Assembly: GCF_017377395.1 (NCBI RefSeq)
Contig: NZ_CP061800.1
Location: 310,001 to 374,000, forward strand
DNA length: 64,000 nucleotides
Direction of reading: 5' to 3'
From: Desulfonema magnum
GTDB taxonomy: Bacteria > Desulfobacterota > Desulfobacteria > Desulfobacterales > 4be13
In this document: piece after piece, positions 24,319 through 32,644 of the stretch
How the letters are laid out: every line of letters begins with the position of its first letter
Numbering within the stretch: position 1 is the stretch's first letter
Made by a program: the position numbers and the translations under genes
The notes under the pieces: generated by a model
The model's database searches: none
Told to the model about the DNA's origin: nothing
The model's input: the letters and a program-made list of their open reading frames with translations, nothing else

Positions 24319-25191
24319 TTGAATAATATTAAAAGTAAAGAGATTCTGAATGATTGTGCAAGTTTTGGTTATGCCTCTGAAACGAAAATGGCAGATGAAC
24401 AGCAGAAAACAGATGCGATATCTTATGAAGAAACACTGCCGGAAGAAGGCATCAGCGGCGAACTGGAAAAAGTGAGGGGAGTTGTATCAAGTCGGAAAAC
24501 AAATATAAGAATCACAGAAAATGATCCTGACTGGCTGGCGGGAAAAGAGAAAGGTGACAAAGCGGCCGCAGACCGTTTTGCGGAAAAATTCTGGTCGGAG
24601 GAACATACCCGGGAACTCAGAAAGCAGATTGAAAATCCTGAAAACACGCTTTTCATCTCCGTGCCGAGTTCGTCAAAAAAGAATGTCCACCCTGTCAGTC
24701 TCGCAGAAAAGCTGTTCCAGGAATTCGGCGGAAAATTTGTGACAGGCGAGACATATTTTGATGTTCTGCATGAGCGGCAGTCCAAAAAGATCGGACCCTT
24801 TGAAAGAGTTTTCCATCCGAGAATTTATGAGCCGGTCAATTCCAAAATATTGAAAGCCGCTGTCGGAGACAGGGAGGTGATTGTCACGGATGACATTTTC
24901 ACAACTGGCGGTTCGGCTGCCTCGCTTATCAGAGCGCCTGACCGGATGGGAATTTCTGTGAAAGCCGTCACCGGATATTTCGGCAACACGAAACTGGCTG
25001 TCCCGCCGCAGATAATCAGTTCCATGCACAAGGCTCTGAAAAATGCAGGTATTCCCGTGAAGGCACGGGAACTTGCAAAACATCTGACATTTGAAGAGGC
25101 AAAAATTATCATTGAACTGGCAAAAAAGGCAGGTTCGGAAAATGAAAAAACAGAACTTACCCGGAAATTACAGGGGATATCCGACAGATGA
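24319..25191 (+). CDS. Phosphoribosyltransferase-fold protein
   Basis: About 290 residues. The PRPP-binding loop VIVTDDIFTTGGSAASLI, near residue 195, is a textbook type-I PRTase motif. LFISVPSSSKK (about 115) matches the PPi-loop strand. A charged N-terminal extension and a helical C-terminus (KHLTFEEAKIIIELAKKAG) are extra. I favour the TTG at 24319, with AAAGGAGA seven bases upstream, over the ATG at 24259, which has no ribosome site. The substrate is unknown. It lies between two copies of the REase-like gene and overlaps a small downstream gene, suggesting an accessory module. Confidence 0.65.
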   Translation: MNNIKSKEILNDCASFGYASETKMADEQQKTDAISYEETLPEEGISGELEKVRGVVSSRKTNIRITENDPDWLAGKEKGDKAAADRFAEKFWSEEHTRELRKQIENPENTLFISVPSSSKKNVHPVSLAEKLFQEFGGKFVTGETYFDVLHERQSKKIGPFERVFHPRIYEPVNSKILKAAVGDREVIVTDDIFTTGGSAASLIRAPDRMGISVKAVTGYFGNTKLAVPPQIISSMHKALKNAGIPVKARELAKHLTFEEAKIIIELAKKAGSENEKTELTRKLQGISDR

Positions 25192-25378
25192 ATTGCTGGA
25201 TATATGGGATCAGATAGCCAACAGGGACGGGATTGTTCCCGGAACGCCCAGGGAGAAGATACGGGCCATGAACCAGTTTTTGAGAGAATATGAGATAGCA
25301 CCTGTATATAAGGTGGCAGCTCAGATAGAAAGAAGCCGTTCCGCAACGGTTATGCCGAAAGGCACATCCCCGCTTTGA
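25142..25378 (+). CDS. Small unknown protein coupled to the PRTase
   Basis: A 78-residue protein starting MKKQNLPGNYRGYPTDELLD, 50 bases inside the end of the PRTase gene in another frame. It is helical and charged with no known family. The overlap argues for translational coupling and joint function. A longer frame from 25091 exists without a ribosome site. The stop is followed within 45 bases by the truncated REase copy on the other strand. Confidence 0.5.
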   Translation: MKKQNLPGNYRGYPTDELLDIWDQIANRDGIVPGTPREKIRAMNQFLREYEIAPVYKVAAQIERSRSATVMPKGTSPL

Positions 25379-25423
25379 AGCGGGAGCAGAGGGCTGTAGG
25401 CTCTTAATTGTATCCGGAGCTAC

Positions 25424-25828
25424 TTCTGATCCTCCCCGTGTCCGCCTTGACTTTGCAGCAAGCTCAAAGGACTCGGGAGTGGGCGCAAGGGTCTGAGGAT
25501 CAATCAGAATAACATCCTGATAGGGAAAATCCGCTTTGGCAAAATAATCTATTCCCCATTCTTTTAACGGGGTTGTTGCCATTTCCATCAGTTTATGGAC
25601 TGATGCGGCCTTGTCCTCTTTGCCTTCGCACATATAAAGTGCTGACAGACGGGGAAGTGCGGAAATCAGATTGGCATCCAGGTCTGTTTGCTTTTGCCGC
25701 ACGACTGAGCGGTTGTTCTTTAATGCGTCATATTGGCGTTCCAATCCCTGCGCCAGAAGAATAAGTACGGTTTCCGGAGGTGATGCAAGGATATTGTATG
25801 GTGAATGTTTTTGGGGTGTTGTGGGCAT
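25424..25828 (-). pseudogene. Truncated duplicate of the REase-like gene N-terminus
   Basis: From MPTTPQKHSPYNILA at 25828 the frame matches the gene at 23574 almost residue for residue (ILLAQGLERQYDALKNNRSV, MEMATTPLKEWGIDYF) up to ELAAKS. There an extra base shifts the frame and homology ends at about 25424. The zinc finger and nuclease parts are missing. High DNA identity indicates a fairly recent duplication. Confidence 0.8.
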
Positions 25829-25872
25829 TGTACAAGCCTTTCATTATGAATATCAGGAACATTATGAAACAG

Positions 25873-26205
25873 CTAAACTTCAAAGCTCTCTTTGTATATA
25901 TGGCGGGACAGTTGGAAGATGAAGGAATCCTCATTCTCTTTACCGTAGTCGCAAAGGTCAAATGTGTACCAGACACCGACGTTTTCTCCGCCCAGCCGGC
26001 GGTCTGGCGATCTGTTCACATTGCTCAGTTTCGCCGGGGAAAGTACATGCCAGAACATCCGCCGGAGATAATGGTTTTTATACTTTTCTGAATCTGTCCG
26101 CCTGTGATCAGTTCCTCAATTTTGTTGAATTGTCCAAGATTCGCAAGCATAGTTGCATCGTGAACATATTCATCTGCCTCTGATGATTCATTAATAATGT
26201 CAGGG
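25873..26205 (-). pseudogene. Frameshifted remnant upstream of the truncated REase copy
   Basis: One frame gives INESSEADEYVHDATMLANL and GQFNKIEELITGGQIQKSIK. After about 26060 another frame continues coherently (LSPAKLSNVNRSPDRRLGG, NVGVWYTFDLCDYGKENEDS). Both read as real protein with a frameshift between. The family is not recognised. Its place directly before the REase copy suggests it belonged to the same decayed island. Confidence 0.4.
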
Positions 26206-26214
26206 GGTTTTTAA

Positions 26215-26278
26215 AAGCCTGTTGAGCATCAAGCAGTCATGCGAATTAAGGGGGCAGAGATGCTGCTCAAAAGGCTTG
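26215..26278. repeat. Inverted repeat after the 685-residue gene
   Basis: AAAAGCCTGTTGAGCA pairs imperfectly with TGCTCAAAAGGCTT around CATGCGAATTAAGGGG. It lies 60-125 bases past the end of the minus-strand gene at 26339 and may end its transcript. Confidence 0.45.
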
Positions 26279-26338
26279 AATTAGTGAGAGGATAACAAAA
26301 TTGGAGATAGCCCCGACGAGCCTTCCAACTTTTTCTTG

Positions 26339-28396
26339 TCAAACGCCATCTGACGAACTGATTTCCTCTATTATACGCCGATCATATGAATGCCAGTAGT
26401 AAATGAGAATTCCCTGATAGAGATTGTGAATCAGACGTGAAATTCTCACACAAATATCTTTTTTTGATATTGAAGGTAGCAGTTTTTCTTGGGAAAAATA
26501 TTTATAACGGTTGGTGAAGTTAAGAAATTGGTATAGTAAATAAGGATTGCCAATACTTGAAATATTGTTGTTGATCAGCAGGATAAGCTTGGAGATGTTT
26601 GATCTGATTATATCGTCTTCTCCCAAAGTTGCTGTTAATTTTTTGGTTGGCAACGAATTTAAAAAGAGAAAAATTTCATGCAATAAGGATGCAAGCCGTG
26701 AAGAAGGGATGTGCTTAGGATAATGGAAAATTCTTTCAAATTCTTTGAAACTCTTTGTTACTTTGTCAGAGAATACCTGTTTAAAAAAACTGTGTTTGCC
26801 GTCATCTGAATCTAAATTACCGAATCCATAATTCCAAGAGGAAATAAATGCCTCCCAGCCATTGGTATAATTGACCAATAATTTTATGCCTATTGAAAAT
26901 TGTAATTCCAAATTAAGAGATTTAAACTCGATCATATTATCAACATCAATAAATTTTTCATATCGCAATTCGTCAGAATTTTTCTCGGTTAAGTCAGGAT
27001 TGATATCTTCAAAATAGCATTTATAGAGTTCGCCAATGAAATGGGAAAGAGGAGGTATGTTTTGGAAATTTATCTCTTCAGAGAATGATATCAATTCATC
27101 TAAAGCTGAATGAAGATTTAATTTAAGGGACAAACTTTCTTCAATATTGTATATAAAATGAGCTAAGATAAAATCTTTCAGATGTGAATCGAAAAAAGTG
27201 TCACCGAACTCATCCGCATCTGTATAAAATTTCAAGAATGCTTTGTTTTCTTTTATCCTTTGAACTCCTTCCGAGTAAGACCGATTAACCAAAAGAGCGG
27301 CAAGCTCACTGTAAAAACCCATTCTGCCATAACCGATTTTGGAAAAGGTACGAGATATATATTTGAGATGGTAAGCAAATAAGTTTTTAGGTGTATAAGA
27401 TTGACGATACATAATTTCATTGAGCAGATAAGAATTAAAATAATTTGTCAAAAAGTTCTCATTATTCTCGACAAGTGAAGAAGGCGCTTCATCTATAAAA
27501 TTTTTAGTTATAAAAAAGGTTTGAATGGCATTTTTTAGAAACCATTCACTACATGGAGTAGTGTTTCCGTATTCTTCTACATAATGCTGAAAATAATCGT
27601 TGATGAAATACCATAGCTTCGTTTTATCCAAAGCAGATAAGCCTTTGAAAAAGCTATAATTATCTAAAGCTTGGAGATGAAGGGATATAAGGAAATGATT
27701 TTTGCCGTTATTTGACAAATCATAAATTCGTTGCATATAAGCAGTTTTCATTTGTTCAGATCGAAACAGCTTATCAGTCAACATTTTATTTTTATTATAC
27801 ATTGTTCTCTTTTGGATATTCTCAAAGATCAGATTTAAGATAGGTGTATCCGAATAAACATTGATCTCTTGTATCACTTCTTTAATTGAGACAAAAAAAT
27901 GCTTTTGAGAATCAGATTGAAAGAAAAATCGGAGTTGAAAAAAGAATTTTAGCAAGTAGAAATTAACTGCGATATCATTACTAATCTCCTCGTTTTTCTT
28001 GAGATAACCCTCTTTCAGTATCTTTACGAACGATTCGGTAATTTCATTTGCATGGTCAGACACATCTTCATTGCTATCCAGAGAATTGACAGCTAAAGCA
28101 AGAATACGGATACAGTTATCAATATCTGTCAAAGCAGATGGCATTTCCAAACAACTGCGGATATGGCTGTTTCTATCTGCATAAACTGCATCTAATTTTT
28201 CCTTGCAAGCAGAAAACAATTCAGCATCTAAATCAGGTGTTTCAAAAAGTTTCAATTTTCCTGAAAGCAAATCCCGGTTCTGAATTGCTTTCTCAACAGC
28301 AAGCATCACTCCGTGCTTTTTGGGCTTTTTAGGAAATCCAAACAAAGATATTCGTTCTACATTCTGTCTTTTTTTCTCATAGTCAAAATTTGTCAT
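26339..28396 (-). CDS. Large helical protein of unknown function
   Basis: A 685-residue protein with no signal peptide, membrane segment or family I recognise. It is rich in Leu, Phe, Asn and Lys with helical stretches (FYLLKFFFQLRFFFQSDSQK, NFLTNYFNSYLLNEIMYRQS) and is lower in GC than its neighbours, which suggests transfer. I took the ATG at 28396 because GGAGAAAG lies nine bases ahead; the longer frame begins with a TTG inside that site. It overlaps the end of the truncated gene upstream by 14 bases, so the two formed an operon. Confidence 0.7.
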   Translation of the reverse strand: MTNFDYEKKRQNVERISLFGFPKKPKKHGVMLAVEKAIQNRDLLSGKLKLFETPDLDAELFSACKEKLDAVYADRNSHIRSCLEMPSALTDIDNCIRILALAVNSLDSNEDVSDHANEITESFVKILKEGYLKKNEEISNDIAVNFYLLKFFFQLRFFFQSDSQKHFFVSIKEVIQEINVYSDTPILNLIFENIQKRTMYNKNKMLTDKLFRSEQMKTAYMQRIYDLSNNGKNHFLISLHLQALDNYSFFKGLSALDKTKLWYFINDYFQHYVEEYGNTTPCSEWFLKNAIQTFFITKNFIDEAPSSLVENNENFLTNYFNSYLLNEIMYRQSYTPKNLFAYHLKYISRTFSKIGYGRMGFYSELAALLVNRSYSEGVQRIKENKAFLKFYTDADEFGDTFFDSHLKDFILAHFIYNIEESLSLKLNLHSALDELISFSEEINFQNIPPLSHFIGELYKCYFEDINPDLTEKNSDELRYEKFIDVDNMIEFKSLNLELQFSIGIKLLVNYTNGWEAFISSWNYGFGNLDSDDGKHSFFKQVFSDKVTKSFKEFERIFHYPKHIPSSRLASLLHEIFLFLNSLPTKKLTATLGEDDIIRSNISKLILLINNNISSIGNPYLLYQFLNFTNRYKYFSQEKLLPSISKKDICVRISRLIHNLYQGILIYYWHSYDRRIIEEISSSDGV

Positions 28397-28736
28397 AATC
28401 ACTTTCTCCAAGGAAAGTCACGCTTCCTTGTTTAACATGAACAGAGTAACCGCTTTCGTCTATTTCATCATCAATTAATACAGGATAAGTTGGGGCTGAT
28501 CCGATCAAAATATTAAGAGATGAGGCTGAACCAATTAAATTAGTTACAGTCTTATTACTTTTTAAAGCATCAATATTATTTAATGTGGTGGGCATAATTT
28601 TGACAGGATAGGTTCCTGGTGATGCACTGTCTTTCAAGCTGAACGTCAAAGAAAACAAGACATTTCCAGCATCTTTTGCTTTCTCTGTTATTTTAAAACG
28701 TGTAGCAGAAATCATAGCTTTTCCTGAAGCGTAATC
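28383..28736 (-). pseudogene. 3' fragment of a gene cut off by the IS1-family element
   Basis: Reading from the IS edge at 28736, the frame is open as DYASGKAMISATRFKITEKA, continues FSLTFSLKDSASPGTYPVKI and ends ESDYDKF at 28383. The SPGTYPVKI strand and flanking beta pattern look like a cohesin-type or Ig-like extracellular domain. There is no start in the fragment, and the bases beyond the other IS end (29618 on) do not continue it, so the 5' part was lost. Its stop overlaps the next gene. Confidence 0.65.
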
Positions 28737-29617
28737 GGTGGTGTTCTAAAACTGGACTTTTCTGAAATCTGTGTTATTATAAGTGTAGTCATTCAGGAGT
28801 AAAAAACTATTTTCGGAGGAATATTTCGATGGCACTGATTCCTGTCCGCTGTCCGCTTTGCGGAGGTGAGAAAGTGAAAAAAAGAGGAAAAACAGATGAC
28901 GGAAAGCAGCGTTACCTGTGTCAGAATGAGAATTGCGAGGCAAAATCTTTTCTTCTCGACTATACATATAACGGAAGAAAATCAGATATTAAGCACAAAA
29001 TTATTGAAATGAGTCTCAGCGGCAGCGGCATCCGGGACATCGCCCGCGTGCTGGAAATCAGCACGGACACCGTGATAAGCGAATTTAAAAAAAAGGAAAC
29101 TCTTCTCGACTCGGTGAATTCCGAACTCCTTAAAACTTTGGAACATACTGAAAATATTGAGGTTGACATATTGAAAGCTGAGGAGGCTGAGGCGGATGAG
29201 ATGTGGAGTTTCGTGGGCAAAAAGGAGAATCAGAGGTGGCTCTGGCACGCCGTTGATCACAAAACCGGAAAAGTTCTCGCATATACCTTCGGAACGCATG
29301 AGGACAAAGTCTTCCTCGAACTGAAAAGGCTCCTCGAACCTTTCGGAATTGTAAAGTTTTATACTGACAATTGGGGTGCTTATGAACGAAATCTCAATCC
29401 TGCGAATCATGAGATAGGTAAAAGAAACACTCAGAAAATAGAAAGGAAACATCTGACTCTGAGGACGAGAATAAAACGTCTTGCGAGAAAAACAATCTGT
29501 TTCTCCAAATTGGAGAAGATGCATGATATCGTCATCGGACTGTTCATCAATGTATATGAATTCGGACTAGTAATATGAGTAATAAAAAATGACTAGCTCC
29601 AAATTTAGAACACTACC
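28737..29617 (+). mobile_element. IS1-family insertion sequence, 881 bp, single ORF
   Basis: The terminal inverted repeats are GGTGGTGTTCTAAAACTGGA (left) and the complement of GGTAGTGTTCTAAATTTGGA (right), about 20 bp. The transposase occupies 28829-29578. The flanks GCGTAATC and AAAAAAAC give no target duplication, so one side was rearranged after insertion. The MITE at 2064-2151 uses the same ends. Confidence 0.85.
28829..29578 (+). CDS. IS1-family transposase (fused InsA-InsB type)
   Basis: A 249-residue transposase in one frame. The N-terminal zinc finger (CPLCGGEKVKKRG...CQNENC) and HTH (SGSGIRDIARVLEISTDTVI) correspond to InsA. The DDE nuclease carries EADEMWSFVGKK, FYTDNWGAYERN and later QKIERKHLTLRTRIKRLARK. 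The Asp, Asp and Glu positions are present. Unlike E. coli IS1, no frameshift is needed, as in the single-ORF subgroup. GGAGG precedes the ATG. It looks intact and could mobilise the MITE copies. Confidence 0.88.
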   Translation: MALIPVRCPLCGGEKVKKRGKTDDGKQRYLCQNENCEAKSFLLDYTYNGRKSDIKHKIIEMSLSGSGIRDIARVLEISTDTVISEFKKKETLLDSVNSELLKTLEHTENIEVDILKAEEAEADEMWSFVGKKENQRWLWHAVDHKTGKVLAYTFGTHEDKVFLELKRLLEPFGIVKFYTDNWGAYERNLNPANHEIGKRNTQKIERKHLTLRTRIKRLARKTICFSKLEKMHDIVIGLFINVYEFGLVI

Positions 29618-29663
29618 AAAAAAACATGCATAAAAATATTCTGATAAAGGAGGTTTTGTTTCC

Positions 29664-29846
29664 ATGGAAATGACACAGATAGCAAAAAAACTTGATGAGA
29701 GGCTGAGAGTGTGGGAACCGGAGAAGGCATCAGTTGTGGAAAATCTGATCCGGGAAATCATCTCTCTGGCAGATCAGGATTACGCAGATATTTTGCGTTC
29801 GAGAAGTGTGGAACAGGAGGTGCTGGAGATTATCGATGAAACCTGA
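29664..29846 (+). CDS. Antitoxin of a MazEF-like pair
   Basis: A 60-residue acidic, helical protein (AKKLDERLRVWEPEKASVVE, ADQDYADILRSRSVEQEVLE) with no DNA-binding motif I can name. AAAGGAGG lies upstream of the ATG, and its last 11 bases overlap the start of a MazF-type toxin gene. Size, acidity and order are those of a toxin-antitoxin antitoxin. It begins 47 bases after the IS end, so its promoter may lie in or near the IS. Confidence 0.65.
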   Translation: MEMTQIAKKLDERLRVWEPEKASVVENLIREIISLADQDYADILRSRSVEQEVLEIIDET

Positions 29847-30159
29847 ACATGGCGAAATATGGCTGGCCGATCTCGGTCTGGCGGCAAAGGCACGCCCAGT
29901 CGTCATTCTTTCGGCTGATGATCCTGAAGCTCCTCGTGCGCTTTACATTTATGTTCCGCTCACGCGCCAGAACCGGGGCAGTCCCTATGAGGTTCCTCTG
30001 GGACATCTGCCCGGAATTGACAAAAAATCCGTGGCCAACGTGCAGGGTGTCGGTTCGCTGCCGTCTGTCCGTTTTGAGAGAAAAATTGGCATATTGCCGA
30101 AAGCTGATCTTCTGAAGATAAAGAAGGCTCTGATTCATGCGTGCAGCCTTCACATCTGA
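29836..30159 (+). CDS. MazF/PemK-like endoribonuclease toxin
   Basis: A 107-residue protein with MazF-type motifs: HGEIWLADLG at the start, ARPVVILSADD (conserved RPVVIL-type strand and loop), YIYVPLTRQNRG with the T and R of the active region, GSPYEVPLG, and SVANVQGVGSLPSVRFERKI near 70-90 (the VxxxQ-x-R strand). The family cuts mRNA at short motifs. The gene overlaps the antitoxin and appears intact. It is followed by a repeat region rather than another gene. Confidence 0.78.
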   Translation: MKPEHGEIWLADLGLAAKARPVVILSADDPEAPRALYIYVPLTRQNRGSPYEVPLGHLPGIDKKSVANVQGVGSLPSVRFERKIGILPKADLLKIKKALIHACSLHI

Positions 30160-30239
30160 CCGAACCCGGCCTGAAGATCAGGGCATTTCCGGCAAACCCC
30201 GAATGACGCATCCGGGTGAACACAAATCCTGAAAGTCCC

Positions 30240-30520
30240 TTACCGTGAACATATCCGTCTTCCAAGACCGGACACTTCTTTTCCAATGCGGATCGTGTTG
30301 TTGCCGGAGACCCGGGACATCTCAGGCGCATCTGTCGTTTTCCCGGCTTTCCATGACAACTGCAATGTCCGGCCCGACTTTTCCGGTGCGACATGCGAAC
30401 ATTTCTCAGGCACTTCCGTGCCGGCAGACCTGAGTTGTCATTCAACTCCGTATGGCGGGTGATTTGCAATGAAAACACTTTTTGAACGGGATGAGGACAA
30501 AAATCAGGTGATCGGAACGG
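30240..30520. repeat. GC-rich repeat, copy 1 (permuted against 31545-31800)
   Basis: CAATGTCCGGCCCGACTTTT, GCGACATGCGAACATTTCTC and GATTTGCAATGAAAACACTT segments recur at 31551-31690. The GCGGATCGTGTTGTTGCCGG block, which here precedes them, follows them in the second copy. No gene is supported in 30160-30676. Confidence 0.65.
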
Positions 30521-30676
30521 CCGTTACGGAATTCTGTCTCCTCACGAAGCTGAAAATGCTTTTTCCTCCCATGTCGCTCTTTCCGGCCGCTTTTCTGATT
30601 GCATGACGGAAAAGCACGATGTGCCATAAGTAACGGAGGCAAATCCTTTCCCAACCACAGATTGCCGCAGTCGCTC

Positions 30677-30907
30677 TCAGTCTCCTTGTCCGGTTCCTGC
30701 CCGGGATTCCCTCACGGCTTCAATAATATCTTTTGTGGTGGCCATTGTCTTAATTCCGGAAACATCAAACGGCGATTTCGGGAGATGTTTATATTTGACG
30801 GCAAATGTCTCCCCGTCCCCGCGTCTGATAATCACCTCCTCGGAACGTGCGACATCAAGGATTTCAGAAAGTTTCTGACAGGCTTCCGAATATGTGTATG
30901 CCTTCAT
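30677..30907 (-). CDS. Phd/YefM-type antitoxin
   Basis: A 76-residue protein with the Phd/YefM start: KAYTYSEACQKLSEILDVAR, then EEVIIRRGDGETFAVKYKHL. The N-terminal half binds DNA and the C-terminal tail blocks the toxin. It follows, and by ATGA overlaps, the PIN-domain gene, so here the toxin comes first, the reverse of most phd-type operons. The frame is intact although the toxin gene is broken. Confidence 0.7.
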   Translation of the reverse strand: MKAYTYSEACQKLSEILDVARSEEVIIRRGDGETFAVKYKHLPKSPFDVSGIKTMATTKDIIEAVRESRAGTGQGD

Positions 30908-31298
30908 TTGTTTATCTCCAATGTTTCGATTTTCATTTTCTGCGCCAGCACTGCCATCTGTCTGTCAAGGGTCAGCAGAGGGAGCTTCAGTGCGGCGGCA
31001 CATTCCAAAAAATAAGCGTCATAAGCATAAATATTGAACTGAACCGCTATCTTCAATGCCTTTCGTATGTCAAAGCCAGTTCCACCGGAATTGCCCGAAC
31101 AGCATCCCACGCGCTGAGAACTTCGTCGGAATTAATTTTTCGCCTTTTCAGCATTGCGGATAAGGCGTTACCTATTTCAAAAGGTAATATTGCGGGGGCA
31201 ATCAGCTTATGACCTCCCGTCAGGCTGATTATTTCCGATTTTTCAGGCTCGTCAAGGGCAACAGCTAAAAATGTGTTTGTGTCTGCTATGATTTTCAT
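30904..31298 (-). pseudogene. PIN-domain toxin with a frameshift
   Basis: From ATG 31298 the frame gives a PIN start (MKIIADTNTFLAVALDEPEK, first acidic residue in ADTN) through IAPAILPFEIGNALSAMLKR. It runs into a stop after IPVELALTYERH. Another frame from about 31075 supplies the rest (DIRKALKIAVQFNIYAYDAY with the late PIN Asp, LTLDRQM, ending at 30904). A one- or two-base change near 31072 explains both. As read, the nuclease would lack its last acidic residues and be inactive. Confidence 0.7.
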
Positions 31299-31544
31299 AA
31301 ACACAATTGTACGTTCAACTTGTTTTTGTGTCAAGTCTGATACTGATTTGGTTGCCAACAGAGGGCATATCGCTCTTTCCGTCCCCGGAAAGATGAGTGT
31401 CAGCCCGGTTCGCAGTCAGAATAAATATGTTTGACATCCGACCCGGAACAGCCACGATGTTCCCCCGGCGGGCTGCCAGCCGGACAGTCGGGAGACCCTC
31501 CGACAAAACCCGTCCGTGCCGCTCTCAGGGACACCTGTTATTTC

Positions 31545-31800
31545 CCCGGCATTGCAATATCCGCCCCGACTTTTCCGGTGCGACATGCGAACATTTCTCA
31601 GACAGTTCCGTGCAGGCAGACCTGAATTGTCATGCAACTCCGTATCGCAGGTGATTTGCAATGAGGACAGTTTCCGAACGGGATGAAGATAAAAATCAGG
31701 TAGATGTTGAAAGGCACGGCATTTCGTCCGAGAAGGCCGGACACGCCTTTTCCGATGCGGATCGTGTTGCTGCCGGAGATCCGGTACATTCTTCCGGGGA
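31545..31800. repeat. GC-rich repeat, copy 2
   Basis: CAATATCCGCCCCGACTTTT, GCGACATGCGAACATTTCTC and GATTTGCAATGAGGACAGTT match copy 1 at 30355-30480. The GGCCGGACACGCCTTTTCCG and GCGGATCGTGTTGCTGCCGG block follows instead of preceding. The two copies flank the PIN/antitoxin genes. No gene is seen in 31299-31857. Confidence 0.65.
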
Positions 31801-31857
31801 AGAGCGGTTCCTCCGCATCGGCAAGGTTGGCCGGGGGATGCAGGGATGTTCGAGTGG

Positions 31858-32010
31858 TAAGCACCTAACCATAAATTTTTCGATATAAAAAAGCCGGGTT
31901 TCATCCCGCGTCTCAGCCAGGGCGGAAAAGACGGGCCGCGGAGAAACCCGGCTTTTCTCCGCCCGAGAAGTCGCCCGGTGAAAAAAGCCGGGTTTCTTCC
32001 CCGCCTGATC
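31858..32010. repeat. Hairpin element, degenerate type I
   Basis: TAAGCACCTAACCATAAATT at the left resembles the start of the copy at 7421. The interior has AAAAAAGCCGGGTTTCATCC, GAGAAACCCGGCTTTTCTCC and AAAAAAGCCGGGTTTCTTCC arms. It ends five bases before the stop of the YdjM-like gene, and no matching right end is present. Confidence 0.55.
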
Positions 32011-32014
32011 TCCT

Positions 32015-32617
32015 TTACCGGGACATCGTGTGCGCCCAATACACAAAACATGAGGAACACGCTAACAAAAAGATTATTTTTAATTTTCTTCTGCGTGTCA
32101 CCGGGTATGTGTGAAAAATGGGGTATGCGCTGCAAAGTAAGGGGACAAAAATTCCCAGTTCAATAAAGATGTTTCGGTAAAAATAATAATCGGATATGTC
32201 TAAGCGGGCCGCACTTGGGAGAATTCCGAAGGGAAGCCTGAATGTTTCCTTGACAAAGGGCCACATCAGAGGCAAGGGCGTGACACCCACGAGAAGATCG
32301 AGAATCAGATGGGAAAGCCCCGCTAAAATGGCCTGAAAGCCGTATTTCAAAAGCATCTCCCTCCTGAAACCGCGGATAACAAAAATCAGAATCGTGCAGA
32401 ACGGAAGCACCAGACTTGCAACAACGGAGTGCGTAATTCTGAGGTTTTGGTGTGCTGACGAATTCAGAGCAGGAACAAAATAATCAATGTCAGGCGCGCA
32501 CGCGATGATAATCAGCCAGAACAGCCAGAGCAGACGGTGACAAAAAGGCTGATGAGATTTTCTTGCCAGAGAGTAAATGCTTATGGCTGCCAGACTATGG
32601 CCTACAAAAGAGGACAT
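32015..32617 (-). CDS. YdjM-like (DUF457) membrane metal-dependent hydrolase
   Basis: A 200-residue membrane protein with four or five helices. It carries the family His/Asp signature: VGHSLAAISIY near the start, CAPDIDYFVP near 42, RITHSVVASL near 62 and AGLSHLILDLLVGV near 105. These residues are proposed to bind metal, and E. coli YdjM is an inner-membrane protein of the SOS regulon; enzymatic activity is not established. No LexA-type site was seen here. No strong ribosome site is visible. The C-terminus (VYWAHTMSR) abuts a hairpin repeat. Confidence 0.72.
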   Translation of the reverse strand: MSSFVGHSLAAISIYSLARKSHQPFCHRLLWLFWLIIIACAPDIDYFVPALNSSAHQNLRITHSVVASLVLPFCTILIFVIRGFRREMLLKYGFQAILAGLSHLILDLLVGVTPLPLMWPFVKETFRLPFGILPSAARLDISDYYFYRNIFIELGIFVPLLCSAYPIFHTYPVTRRRKLKIIFLLACSSCFVYWAHTMSR

Positions 32618-32644
32618 TCTTGTTTTTTCTCACTGTGATATGAA

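Noticed and set aside
24037..25378. Retron (structured RNA plus PRTase effector)
   Set aside because: No reverse transcriptase is encoded nearby and no msr/msd-like fold with the required branching G was recognised.
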